From: Alphaproteobacteria bacterium UBA2954
GTDB taxonomy: Bacteria > Pseudomonadota > Alphaproteobacteria > Puniceispirillales > Puniceispirillaceae
Length of the DNA stretch: 13,388 nt
Direction of reading: 5' to 3'
NCBI GenBank assembly: GCA_002348585.1
Contig: DEBO01000137.1
Location: 620-14,007 of the forward strand
The position numbers and the translations under genes are program-made. The notes under the pieces are model-generated. The model had not been told where the DNA came from. It was given only the letters and a program-made list of their open reading frames with translations, and searched no databases. Positions 7,897-13,388 of the stretch are shown here, piece by piece (position 1 is the stretch's first letter; every line of letters begins with the position of its first letter).

Positions 7897-8403
7897 ATGA
7901 CATCAAAATCAAAATCTTTCACCACCGAAACAAAGCTGGTGCGGGAACTAGCCATAATTTTTGATGAAAAAGACCTGACAGAACTCGAACTGGAAACAGA
8001 TGATATATCAATCAGACTTGCACGAGGTCAGAAAGATCAACAGATTGTGACAATGCCACAACAGGCTGTTGGCCCTCACGCACAACACTCTGCACCTAGT
8101 GTAGTTTCAACACCAGATGCTATAAGCGAGACTAGCACAAACACAACATTTTCTGAGCTTTCTGCTCATGAAGGTGCAGTCCTGTCGCCAATGGTCGGCA
8201 CTGTTTACCTAGCGCCCGAACCAGGCGCGGCAGATTTTATCAATGAAGGTGATGTTATAAAAAAGGGGCAGACTTTGTTTATCGTTGAAGCGATGAAAGT
8301 CATGAATCCGATTACCGCACCAACAGGTGGTAAAGTTAAAAAAATTCTTGTCGAAAATGCACAGCCAATAGAATTTGATCAGCCTCTTGCAATTATAGAA
8401 TAG
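7897..8403 (+). CDS. accB: Biotin carboxyl carrier protein of acetyl-CoA carboxylase
   Basis: This 168-residue protein carries the biotin of acetyl-CoA carboxylase, shuttling carboxylate between AccC and the AccAD carboxyltransferase to make malonyl-CoA. The C-terminal biotinyl domain (about 92-168) contains the biotin-acceptor lysine K134 in EAMKVMNP and the thumb-like loop (PEPGAADFINEGD) typical of bacterial AccB. The N-terminal part (10-45, LAIIFDEKDLTELELE) is the usual helix-strand head, joined by a Gln/Pro/Ser/Thr-rich linker. An AGAAGAGAG ribosome-binding site precedes the ATG. Only two bases separate its stop from the accC start, so the two are probably translationally coupled, as befits subunits of one enzyme. 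Confidence 0.97.
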   Translation: MTSKSKSFTTETKLVRELAIIFDEKDLTELELETDDISIRLARGQKDQQIVTMPQQAVGPHAQHSAPSVVSTPDAISETSTNTTFSELSAHEGAVLSPMVGTVYLAPEPGAADFINEGDVIKKGQTLFIVEAMKVMNPITAPTGGKVKKILVENAQPIEFDQPLAIIE

Positions 8404-8405
8404 CC

Positions 8406-9752
8406 ATGTTCAAAAAAATACTTATTGCCAACAGAGGCGATGTTGCATTGCGGGTTTTGCGTGCCTGCAAAGAAATGGGCATCCAGACAGTGATTGTCCA
8501 TTCAACAGCCGATGCTGAGTCCATGCCGGTCAGGCTAGCAGATGAATCGGTTTGTATCGGCCCACCTGCTGCTGGACAATCATACCTGAACATACCCAAT
8601 CTGGTCTCTGCTGCCGCTGTTACAGGCTGCGACGCCGTTCATCCGGGTGTAGGTTTTCTAGCAGAAAATGCTGATTTTGCATCAATAGTCCAAGCACATG
8701 GACTTGTTTTCATAGGGCCTGAGCCAGAACATATTCGCCAGATGGGGGATAAGGTTCAGGCTAAGATAACAGCAGCAAAAGCGGGGCTGCCTCTGGTCCC
8801 GGGTTCTCCTGGTGCTGTTAATACAATTGAAGAAGCACAAAAACTTGCTGTTGATATTGGTTTTCCTTTGCTGGTCAAAGCCGCCTCAGGTGGCGGTGGG
8901 CGCGGCATGAAGGTTGCGAATTCTGCAGATGAGTTATCTGGGGCCTTTTCCTCTGCCCGCTCAGAGGCAAAAGCAGCCTTTGGTGATGACACGGTTTATC
9001 TTGAACGGTACCTAGATAACCCGCGCCATATTGAAGTCCAAGTGATCGCTGATTCACATGGAAATGCCGTCCATTTGGGCGAACGTGAATGCTCTGTGCA
9101 ACGACGCCATCAGAAGCTGTTTGAAGAAGCTCCATCACCAGCAATTACGCAGACTCAGCGCAAGAATATTGGCCAAATCGCTGCCAACGCCACACTTGAA
9201 ATGGGATACCTTGGTGTAGGCACTATGGAATTCCTCTTTCAGGATGATGAATTTTTCTTCATCGAAATGAATACGCGACTTCAGGTCGAACACCCAATTA
9301 CTGAAGCCATTACAGGCATTGACCTTGTGCGTGAACAAATCTGTATTGCCGCAGGACAAAGTCTGCCTTTCAAACAAGAAAATATTAAGTTTGAGGGTCA
9401 TGCTATTGAATGTCGTATTAACGCTGAACATCCGGAAACCTTCGCGCCAACGCCTGGAATAGTAAATTTTTATCACCCTTCGGGAGGTGCCGGCATTCGC
9501 GTGGATACTGTGCTCTATTCCGGCTATCGAATTCCTCCTTATTATGACAGTCTTGTTGCAAAATTAATTGTGCATGGCCGTGACCGTCAACATGCACTTG
9601 CACGTCTCCGTCTTGCATTACAGGAATTTATCATAGAACCCATTCCAACAACCTTAGAGCTGCATAAACGCCTTATTGATGAGCCTGCTATTGTCTCAGG
9701 GGAATATTCGATCAAGTGGCTTGAAAAGGAATTTTTCACAGCTGTTGATTAG
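8406..9752 (+). CDS. accC: Biotin carboxylase subunit of acetyl-CoA carboxylase
   Basis: This 448-residue ATP-grasp enzyme carboxylates the biotin on AccB using ATP and bicarbonate. Motifs line up with E. coli AccC: N-terminal KILIANRGDVALRVLRAC, K116 in MGDKVQ, K158 and the glycine-rich loop in VKAASGGGGRGMKV, H208, K237 in QRRHQKLFEEAPSP, metal ligands E275 (MEFLF) and E287 (FIEMNTR), R291 and E295 (RLQVEHP), and R337 in ECRINAEHP. Length is normal. It begins 2 bases after accB. One unusual residue is V82 in HPGVGFL, where biotin carboxylases nearly always have Tyr (HPGYGFL). All catalytic residues are otherwise present, so the enzyme should be active. Confidence 0.97.
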   Translation: MFKKILIANRGDVALRVLRACKEMGIQTVIVHSTADAESMPVRLADESVCIGPPAAGQSYLNIPNLVSAAAVTGCDAVHPGVGFLAENADFASIVQAHGLVFIGPEPEHIRQMGDKVQAKITAAKAGLPLVPGSPGAVNTIEEAQKLAVDIGFPLLVKAASGGGGRGMKVANSADELSGAFSSARSEAKAAFGDDTVYLERYLDNPRHIEVQVIADSHGNAVHLGERECSVQRRHQKLFEEAPSPAITQTQRKNIGQIAANATLEMGYLGVGTMEFLFQDDEFFFIEMNTRLQVEHPITEAITGIDLVREQICIAAGQSLPFKQENIKFEGHAIECRINAEHPETFAPTPGIVNFYHPSGGAGIRVDTVLYSGYRIPPYYDSLVAKLIVHGRDRQHALARLRLALQEFIIEPIPTTLELHKRLIDEPAIVSGEYSIKWLEKEFFTAVD

Positions 9753-9773
9753 CGCAACAACTGAGGAGGATGA

Positions 9774-10436
9774 ATGGCAGAGCGCTTCATCTATTCGCCA
9801 GAAACCATCATCAAGGCATACAGCATTGGTGTGTTTCCAATGGCTGAAGCACATGATTCTGAGGATATTTATTTTTATGAGCCGGATATGCGCGGCATCA
9901 TTCCTGTCTGCCCCCCACATATCCCGAAAAAGCTATTAAAGCTCGCACGACATACACAGTGGACTGTAACACTGGACCGCGATTTTCGTGGGGTGATAGA
10001 GGGATGTGCGGAAATCCGGGAGGGGCGGCATGACAGTTGGATCAACCCAGAAATTAAGCGTCTTTATCTCAGCTTACATAAAATGGGGTTTGCACATTCT
10101 GTAGAAGTCTGGGATGCTCAGCAGCTCATTGGCGGCCTATATGGCATTCATCTTGGTGCGGCCTTTTTTGGGGAATCGATGTTTTCACGCGCTAGCAATG
10201 CCTCCAAACTGGCACTCGCACATTTAATGGCTAGGCTGTATCATGCTGGCTTTTCACTTCTTGATGCACAGTTCAGTAATGCGCATCTTCTACAATTCGG
10301 ATTGGTTGAAATCCCCAAAGACCAGTTTCGCTCATTATTGAATGATGCCCTGCAAACGCATCGGAATTGGCCATTAACAGCAACCGCTAATGATGTCTTT
10401 ATTCACTTGGCACAGGCCAGAAGGGTAACATCATAA
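9774..10436 (+). CDS. aat: Leucyl/phenylalanyl-tRNA--protein transferase
   Basis: This 220-residue enzyme transfers Leu or Phe from aminoacyl-tRNA to the N-terminal Arg or Lys of proteins, marking them for ClpS/ClpAP in the N-end rule pathway. Family motifs are GVFPMAE, EPDMRGIIP, DSWINPEI, AHSVEVWD, the strongly conserved GGLYGIHLGAAFFGESMFSR (136-155), and LLDAQFSNAHLLQFG. The start is fixed by a consensus AGGAGG at 9764-9769, four bases before the ATG. It follows accC by 21 bp, the common alphaproteobacterial accB-accC-aat order. Its last 34 bases overlap the convergent DUF2155 gene. Length is at the short end of normal for the family, with both termini intact. Confidence 0.96.
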   Translation: MAERFIYSPETIIKAYSIGVFPMAEAHDSEDIYFYEPDMRGIIPVCPPHIPKKLLKLARHTQWTVTLDRDFRGVIEGCAEIREGRHDSWINPEIKRLYLSLHKMGFAHSVEVWDAQQLIGGLYGIHLGAAFFGESMFSRASNASKLALAHLMARLYHAGFSLLDAQFSNAHLLQFGLVEIPKDQFRSLLNDALQTHRNWPLTATANDVFIHLAQARRVTS

Positions 10437-10813
10437 ACGGGATGTTCCAGTGAGGATACAGCAGGACTTGATGCAAACATCCACCCCGAAAAAACTGTAA
10501 TTTTGTCAGACTCTTCATTATCCGCAAAACCAACATCCCGAATTTCCAGAAAAGCAGCAGCCTCGGGAGGGACTTCAGGTGGGGTAAAAGCGCAATGTTT
10601 CAGTTCAATTTCAAGTGTACCAAATTGAAAAGGCTGATTCAGCGTTACTGGAACTGTGGCAATCCGTGCTGTAATCTTGTCTAATGTCTGCACTAATGCC
10701 TGCTCAGACGACAACCAGCTATTGGCCTGTACACCGCTCACGAAAATGCTCATCACCATGCCGACAAACAGGCCGAACAACAAACAGACTATATTCATCC
10801 GCTCAACTGTCAT
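10403..10813 (-). CDS. DUF2155 domain protein, probable periplasmic
   Basis: This protein of about 136 residues belongs to the DUF2155 family, widespread in Alphaproteobacteria and of unknown function. The start used here is the ATG at 10813 (MTVERMNIVCLLFGL), which overlaps the end of mlaD by 11 bases and gives a clean signal peptide with cleavage near VQA-NS (30-31). The ATG at 10798 (MNIVCLL) is an alternative. Upstream ATGs in the same frame lie inside mlaD and would destroy the signal peptide. The conserved core runs from LDKITARIA (44-52) to FSGWMFASSPAVSSLEHPVYDV (108-129). C74 and C134 are spaced as a possible disulfide. It is the last gene of the NDUFA12-like/mlaD operon, and its 3' end overlaps aat on the opposite strand. 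Confidence 0.88.
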   Translation of the reverse strand: MTVERMNIVCLLFGLFVGMVMSIFVSGVQANSWLSSEQALVQTLDKITARIATVPVTLNQPFQFGTLEIELKHCAFTPPEVPPEAAAFLEIRDVGFADNEESDKITVFSGWMFASSPAVSSLEHPVYDVTLLACAK

Positions 10814-11252
10814 TACCCTGAAAAACAATCTTGCCAAGCAGATCAGACAGGCTGACCGGGTCGCGCGTATCGTAAATAACCGTTCCCTCAGGCATGAGGC
10901 CATCATCAGCACCAGGTAGAAGTTCAAGAAAATTACCACCCAAAAGCGAGGCGGCAGTGATCCGTGCCGACGTATCTGACGGTAGTTTCACTGCATCCTT
11001 TATCCGCATATCTATGCGTGCAGCATAAGTAACTGGATCAAGAGACTGCCCAACAATCTGACCAACCTTTATACCGGACAGCCGCACTTCATCGCCAACC
11101 GACAGCCCGCCTGTTGTGCCAAACTCAGCATGGATCAGATAGCCGTTTGCTGATTTAATGTTAGAGGCCTGATACACCAGCATTGCAAAAATAGCGGCCC
11201 CGGTTAGAACGACCAGTCCCATCAGAGTTTCCAGTGTGCTTCGCTTCAACAT
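10803..11252 (-). CDS. mlaD: MlaD-family MCE protein (lipid transport substrate-binding component)
   Basis: The 149-residue protein has one N-terminal membrane segment (about 9-29, LMGLVVLTGAAIFAMLVY) and an MCE domain (about 38-115) with the hallmark GGLSVGDEVRLSGIKVGQI and AASLLGGNFLELLPG. MlaD forms a hexameric ring on the periplasmic face of the inner membrane and passes phospholipids between MlaFEB and MlaC to maintain outer-membrane asymmetry. The other mla genes are not in this window; in many Alphaproteobacteria mlaD is encoded apart from them, next to DUF2155 and NDUFA12 genes. The ribosome-binding site reads AGAGGTAG shortly before the ATG. It lies 35 bp downstream of the NDUFA12-like gene and overlaps the DUF2155 start, so a shared transcript is likely. 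Confidence 0.93.
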   Translation of the reverse strand: MLKRSTLETLMGLVVLTGAAIFAMLVYQASNIKSANGYLIHAEFGTTGGLSVGDEVRLSGIKVGQIVGQSLDPVTYAARIDMRIKDAVKLPSDTSARITAASLLGGNFLELLPGADDGLMPEGTVIYDTRDPVSLSDLLGKIVFQGNDS

Positions 11253-11287
11253 TGCTACCTCTTTGTTGTCTAGCAGACTAACCGGAT

Positions 11288-11641
11288 CTAAGGTGTCCAG
11301 GCCTCGTAATCTCCAGTTGCTTTGTTACGTCGCCCCCCTTTCAGCATATGTCCGGCTGGGCGGTAGGCATATTTAGTTCCGGTCAAATTTGGCAGGTGTT
11401 CCTGCTGCCAATCATGCACGGCGTAGCCTGTTTCGGGTGGCGGCTGCTGTTCCGTATAATGTAACCAGCCATGCCAGTCTGGTGGCACCTTACTTGCCTC
11501 AACGTGCCCTTTATACAATACGTATCTCCTTTTGCGCTGGCCACGTCTTGCTTTGCGTGTTTCAAAATACAGATTGCCAAATTCATCCTGACCGACTTTC
11601 TGCGCTGTCAGCCTAATCAACAACTTAGAAATTAAATGCAT
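11288..11641 (-). CDS. NDUFA12-family accessory protein of NADH:ubiquinone oxidoreductase (complex I)
   Basis: The protein resembles the B17.2/NDUFA12 accessory subunit that Alphaproteobacteria share with mitochondria. Recognisable blocks are LTAQKVGQDEFGNLYFE, RRYVLYKGHVEASKVPPDWH, WLHYT and the C-terminal tail RPAGHMLKGGRRNKATGDYE. The start chosen is the ATG at 11641 (MHLISKLLIRLTAQ), giving 117 residues with the short leader typical of the family. In-frame ATGs at 11656 (MVGQEMH) and 11707 (MWHGVPM) are alternatives; the latter lies only about 12 bases from the predicted transcription start and would add a poorly matching segment. It is the first gene of the operon with mlaD and DUF2155. 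The main complex I genes are not in this window. Confidence 0.9.
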   Translation of the reverse strand: MHLISKLLIRLTAQKVGQDEFGNLYFETRKARRGQRKRRYVLYKGHVEASKVPPDWHGWLHYTEQQPPPETGYAVHDWQQEHLPNLTGTKYAYRPAGHMLKGGRRNKATGDYEAWTP

Positions 11642-11726
11642 CTCTTGTCCGACCATTCCTGCTTCTTGAATTGCGCATTTCGTGTGCATAGGGACCCCAT
11701 GCCACATTTTCGTAACATAATTTCAG

Positions 11727-11755
11727 GTTATAGTCTCGAGCAATGATTTTGACAA
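11727..11755 (-). promoter_or_regulatory. Sigma70-type promoter for the NDUFA12-like/mlaD/DUF2155 operon
   Basis: On the minus strand, TTGTCA (11755-11750) and TATAAC (11732-11727) each match the consensus at five of six positions and are separated by exactly 17 bases. Transcription would start near 11720, giving a leader of about 80 bases before the start at 11641. No other comparable promoter is visible for this operon. Confidence 0.6.
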
Positions 11756-11756
11756 C

Positions 11757-11791
11757 AAAAACCAGAAGGTGTTCCAATCCTTCATTTCTGG
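11757..11791 (-). terminator. Terminator-like hairpin on the minus strand, just upstream of the operon promoter
   Basis: On the minus strand CCAGAA (11791-11786) pairs with TTCTGG (11767-11762), and an inner GAAGG/CCTTC pairing is an alternative. Five T's follow directly (11761-11757). No gene on the minus strand lies immediately upstream, since nrdJ is divergent, so it would end either stray transcription from the nrdJ side or an unannotated small RNA. The stem is short, so this is moderate evidence only. Confidence 0.35.
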
Positions 11792-11809
11792 AAAAGTCAA
11801 GTTGGTTCG

Positions 11810-11821
11810 AAAAAAAAAAAA
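11810..11821. repeat. Homopolymer tract of 12 A's
   Basis: A run of 12 A's lies in the nrdJ upstream region, followed closely by two shorter A-runs (11827-11831 and 11835-11840) and flanked by GAC/GTC. It may curve the DNA near the promoters, act as an UP-element-like sequence, or be a site of slippage or a length error in the assembly. Confidence 0.6.
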
Positions 11822-11868
11822 GACATAAAAAGTCAAAAAACGGCCGCAGGGTGATTGCATGCGCACCC

Positions 11869-11910
11869 CACATCATGTAGCTTAGGACTTCGTGGTATCT
11901 ACATATTGTG
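11869..11910 (+). promoter_or_regulatory. Imperfect inverted repeat upstream of nrdJ (possible hairpin or NrdR-type operator)
   Basis: CACATCATGTAG (11869-11880) and CTACATATTGTG (11899-11910) are inverted copies that pair at 10 of 12 positions across an 18-base spacer. The segment TATCTACATATTGTGT (11896-11911) matches the NrdR-box consensus acaCwAtATaTwGtgt at 12 of 16 positions, with its right half perfect. The left arm is a poorer match and the spacing is not the usual one for paired NrdR boxes, so an RNA stem-loop is an equally good reading. Either would regulate nrdJ. Confidence 0.35.
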
Positions 11911-11911
11911 T

Positions 11912-11952
11912 GTTAGGCTGGCAACAACGCTGCTTAACCTACGGTTTTTTTT
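11912..11952 (+). terminator. Hairpin plus T8 in the nrdJ leader (attenuator-like)
   Basis: GTTAGGC (11912-11918) pairs with GCTTAAC (11932-11938), seven pairs including one G-U, with a small GC/GC extension inside. After CTACGG come eight T's (11945-11952). It is followed by the nrdJ ribosome-binding site (AGAGG, 11972-11976). There is no plus-strand gene upstream to terminate: aat ends far away beyond the minus-strand operon. The element would therefore end a leader transcript, as an attenuator or as the end of a small RNA. The six bases between stem and T-run weaken the case. Confidence 0.35.
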
Positions 11953-11982
11953 GATTTTATGCATGATAATTAGAGGGCAAAG

Positions 11983-13388
11983 ATGAAATTCGAAAGACGT
12001 TTCACAAAGGCAGGTCAGGGTACGTATGACCAAATACCATTCCGGTCAGCTTCATCTGAAATCCGCAATCCAGATGGGACTGTGGTCTTTTCAGCAGAAA
12101 ACATTGAAGTGCCTCAACAATACAGTCAGGTCGCAACAGATATCCTAGCCCAGAAATATTTCCGTAAAGCCGGCGTGGCTGCCAAGCTGAAACGTGTTGA
12201 AGAAAATGACGTGCCCTCCTGGCTATGGCGCTCTGCTCCAGACACGAAGGCACTTGAAAAACTACCTAAAGAGGAACGTTTTGGCGGAGAGACCTCAGCC
12301 AAACAAGTCTTTAACCGTCTTGTTGGCACTTGGACATATTGGGCATGGAAAGCCAACTACTTCTCAAGCGAAGAAGATGCGAAAACTTATTATGACGAAA
12401 TGAGCCACATGCTGGCCTGTCAGATGGCTGCCCCAAACTCACCACAATGGTTCAACACAGGTTTGCACTGGGCCTACGGTATTGATGGACCCAGCCAGGG
12501 CCATTTTTACGTAGACTATGTAACTGGCAAGATGGTGAAATCCAAATCATCTTATGAGCATCCGCAGCCCCACGCCTGCTTCATCCAGTCTGTCGGCGAT
12601 GATCTGGTCAATGATGGAGGCATAATGGATCTGTGGGTCCGTGAAGCGCGGTTGTTCAAATATGGGTCAGGCACGGGTTCCAACTTTTCACGTTTGCGGG
12701 GGTCAGGGGAAAGCCTATCTGGAGGTGGTAAATCCTCCGGCCTGATGAGCTTTTTGAAAATTGGGGACCGTGCAGCAGGCGCGATTAAGTCAGGTGGCAC
12801 TACGCGCCGGGCAGCCAAGATGGTCACGGTCGATATCGATCATCCTGATATAGAAGAATATATTGACTGGAAGGTTGTGGAAGAACAGAAAGTGGCTGCT
12901 TTAGTGGCTGGTTCAAAATTGGCCCAGAATCACATGTCAGAAGTGATGGCAGCATGTGTGAACGCAGCTGATTTAAATGACAAGGACAGGTATGACCCAA
13001 AGACTAATAAGGCTCTCAAACGGGCAATCCTGTCTGCACGTAAATCCAAGATCCCAGAAAATTATGTTCAGCGGGTAATTCAATTTGCACAGCAAGGCTT
13101 CACGGAAATTAGCTTCAAGACCTACGACACGGACTGGGACTCAGAAGCATATCTGACAGTCGCCGGGCAGAATTCAAATAACTCCGTAAGGGTGACCAAC
13201 GCCTTTCTGAATGCAGTAGCTGATCACAGTGACTGGGAACTGATAAGGCGAACGGACGGCAAGGTTGCTGAAACCGTGAATGCCTCTGAGTTGTGGGACA
13301 AAATTGCACATGCAGCATGGGCTTGTGCAGATCCCGGCCTACAGTATGACACAACAATTAATGAATGGCACACCTGCCCTGCCGGGGG
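11983..13388 (+). CDS. nrdJ: Vitamin B12-dependent (class II) ribonucleotide reductase, 3' end outside window
   Basis: The first 468 codons are visible and the frame is open at the window edge. The enzyme reduces ribonucleotides to deoxyribonucleotides using adenosylcobalamin to make the thiyl radical, without an oxygen-dependent second subunit. Landmarks are an N-terminal region starting MKFERRFTKAG, NSPQWFNTGLHWAYG, C199 in PHACFIQSV (probably one of the redox cysteines), YGSGTGSNFSRLRG, GQNSNNSVRV and QYDTTINEWHTCPAG at the edge. The catalytic loop with NPCSE is expected just after it. The start is supported by AGAGG six bases upstream. The gene diverges from the NDUFA12-like operon, and its leader is unusually structured. 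TTGACA at 11749-11754 with TCCAAT at 11773-11778 (18-base spacing) is a possible but weak promoter. Confidence 0.95.
   Translation, partial: MKFERRFTKAGQGTYDQIPFRSASSEIRNPDGTVVFSAENIEVPQQYSQVATDILAQKYFRKAGVAAKLKRVEENDVPSWLWRSAPDTKALEKLPKEERFGGETSAKQVFNRLVGTWTYWAWKANYFSSEEDAKTYYDEMSHMLACQMAAPNSPQWFNTGLHWAYGIDGPSQGHFYVDYVTGKMVKSKSSYEHPQPHACFIQSVGDDLVNDGGIMDLWVREARLFKYGSGTGSNFSRLRGSGESLSGGGKSSGLMSFLKIGDRAAGAIKSGGTTRRAAKMVTVDIDHPDIEEYIDWKVVEEQKVAALVAGSKLAQNHMSEVMAACVNAADLNDKDRYDPKTNKALKRAILSARKSKIPENYVQRVIQFAQQGFTEISFKTYDTDWDSEAYLTVAGQNSNNSVRVTNAFLNAVADHSDWELIRRTDGKVAETVNASELWDKIAHAAWACADPGLQYDTTINEWHTCPAG

Larger units (their letters stand above)
11642..11982. other. Divergent non-coding region between the NDUFA12-like operon and nrdJ
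   Basis: These 341 bases hold no convincing protein gene. In order they contain the leader and promoter of the minus-strand operon, a minus-strand terminator-like hairpin, the 12-A tract, a GGGTG/CACCC stem (11849-11853 and 11864-11868), the inverted repeat at 11869-11910, and the hairpin-T8 element before the nrdJ ribosome-binding site. No B12-box (GCCACTG-like core) of a cobalamin riboswitch is seen on the plus strand. Confidence 0.7.

Noticed and set aside
9135..9476. Minus-strand 113-residue ORF inside accC
   Set aside because: It is entirely antisense to a well-conserved part of accC and has no family features.
10814..10939. Upstream extension of the DUF2155 gene to an ATG at 10939
   Set aside because: The extra residues lie inside mlaD in another frame and would bury the signal peptide; the ATG at 10813 or 10798 fits the family better.
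11642..11707. Longer NDUFA12-like start at 11707
   Set aside because: It lies about 12 bases from the predicted transcription start and adds a segment that does not match the family.
11625..11876. Minus-strand 83-residue ORF between the NDUFA12-like gene and nrdJ
   Set aside because: It runs through the poly-T tract and the terminator-like hairpin, overlaps the 5' part of the NDUFA12-like gene and its promoter, and has no recognisable product.
11642..11982. Cobalamin riboswitch upstream of the B12-dependent nrdJ
   Set aside because: I looked for the B12-box core on the plus strand and did not find it; the hairpins present do not resemble the cobalamin fold.

Overview
The window looks like chromosomal housekeeping DNA of an alphaproteobacterium. 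It is moderately AT-leaning, and a marine lineage such as SAR116 is a guess. The support is gene content and order: RNase E divergent from an AMIN-domain amidase, a BepA-like M48 protease, a DsbA/ScsC-like protein, aroQ-accB-accC-aat, then DUF2155, MlaD and an NDUFA12-type complex I protein, and finally a class II (B12-dependent) ribonucleotide reductase. I see no insertion sequence, phage gene, tRNA, rRNA or CRISPR array.

Layout. Bases 1-641 (minus) hold the N-terminal half of a cell-wall amidase (amiC type), cut by the window edge. Bases 642-1200 are a long amiC/rne intergenic region whose rne-proximal part can form several hairpins and holds a leader ORF behind an AGGAGG. Bases 1201-3606 (plus) are rne, with a C-terminal GWW motif like the one that recruits PNPase in Caulobacter. 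Bases 3654-4832 (minus) are a class I/II aminotransferase, convergent with rne. Bases 5109-10436 (plus) form a same-strand block: M48-TPR protease, DsbA-like thiol oxidoreductase, AroQ, AccB, AccC and Aat. It joins envelope protein quality control, the shikimate pathway, the first step of fatty-acid synthesis and the N-end rule. Bases 10403-11641 (minus) form a convergent operon, NDUFA12-like, mlaD, DUF2155, whose last gene overlaps the end of aat tail to tail by 34 bp. A good sigma70-type promoter for this operon lies at 11727-11755. Bases 11983-13388 (plus) are the N-terminal part of nrdJ, running off the window.

The coding content is conventional. The most interesting parts are the two long non-coding leaders. 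The 341-nt region between the NDUFA12 operon and nrdJ carries a minus-strand promoter, a minus-strand terminator-like hairpin, a 12-A tract, a large imperfect inverted repeat and a plus-strand hairpin followed by eight T's just before the nrdJ ribosome-binding site, so attenuation or a small RNA is possible. The rne leader looks built for post-transcriptional control. Smaller oddities are a Tyr-to-Val change in a highly conserved AccC loop, the aat/DUF2155 overlap, and the pairing of a BepA-like protease with a DsbA-like protein.
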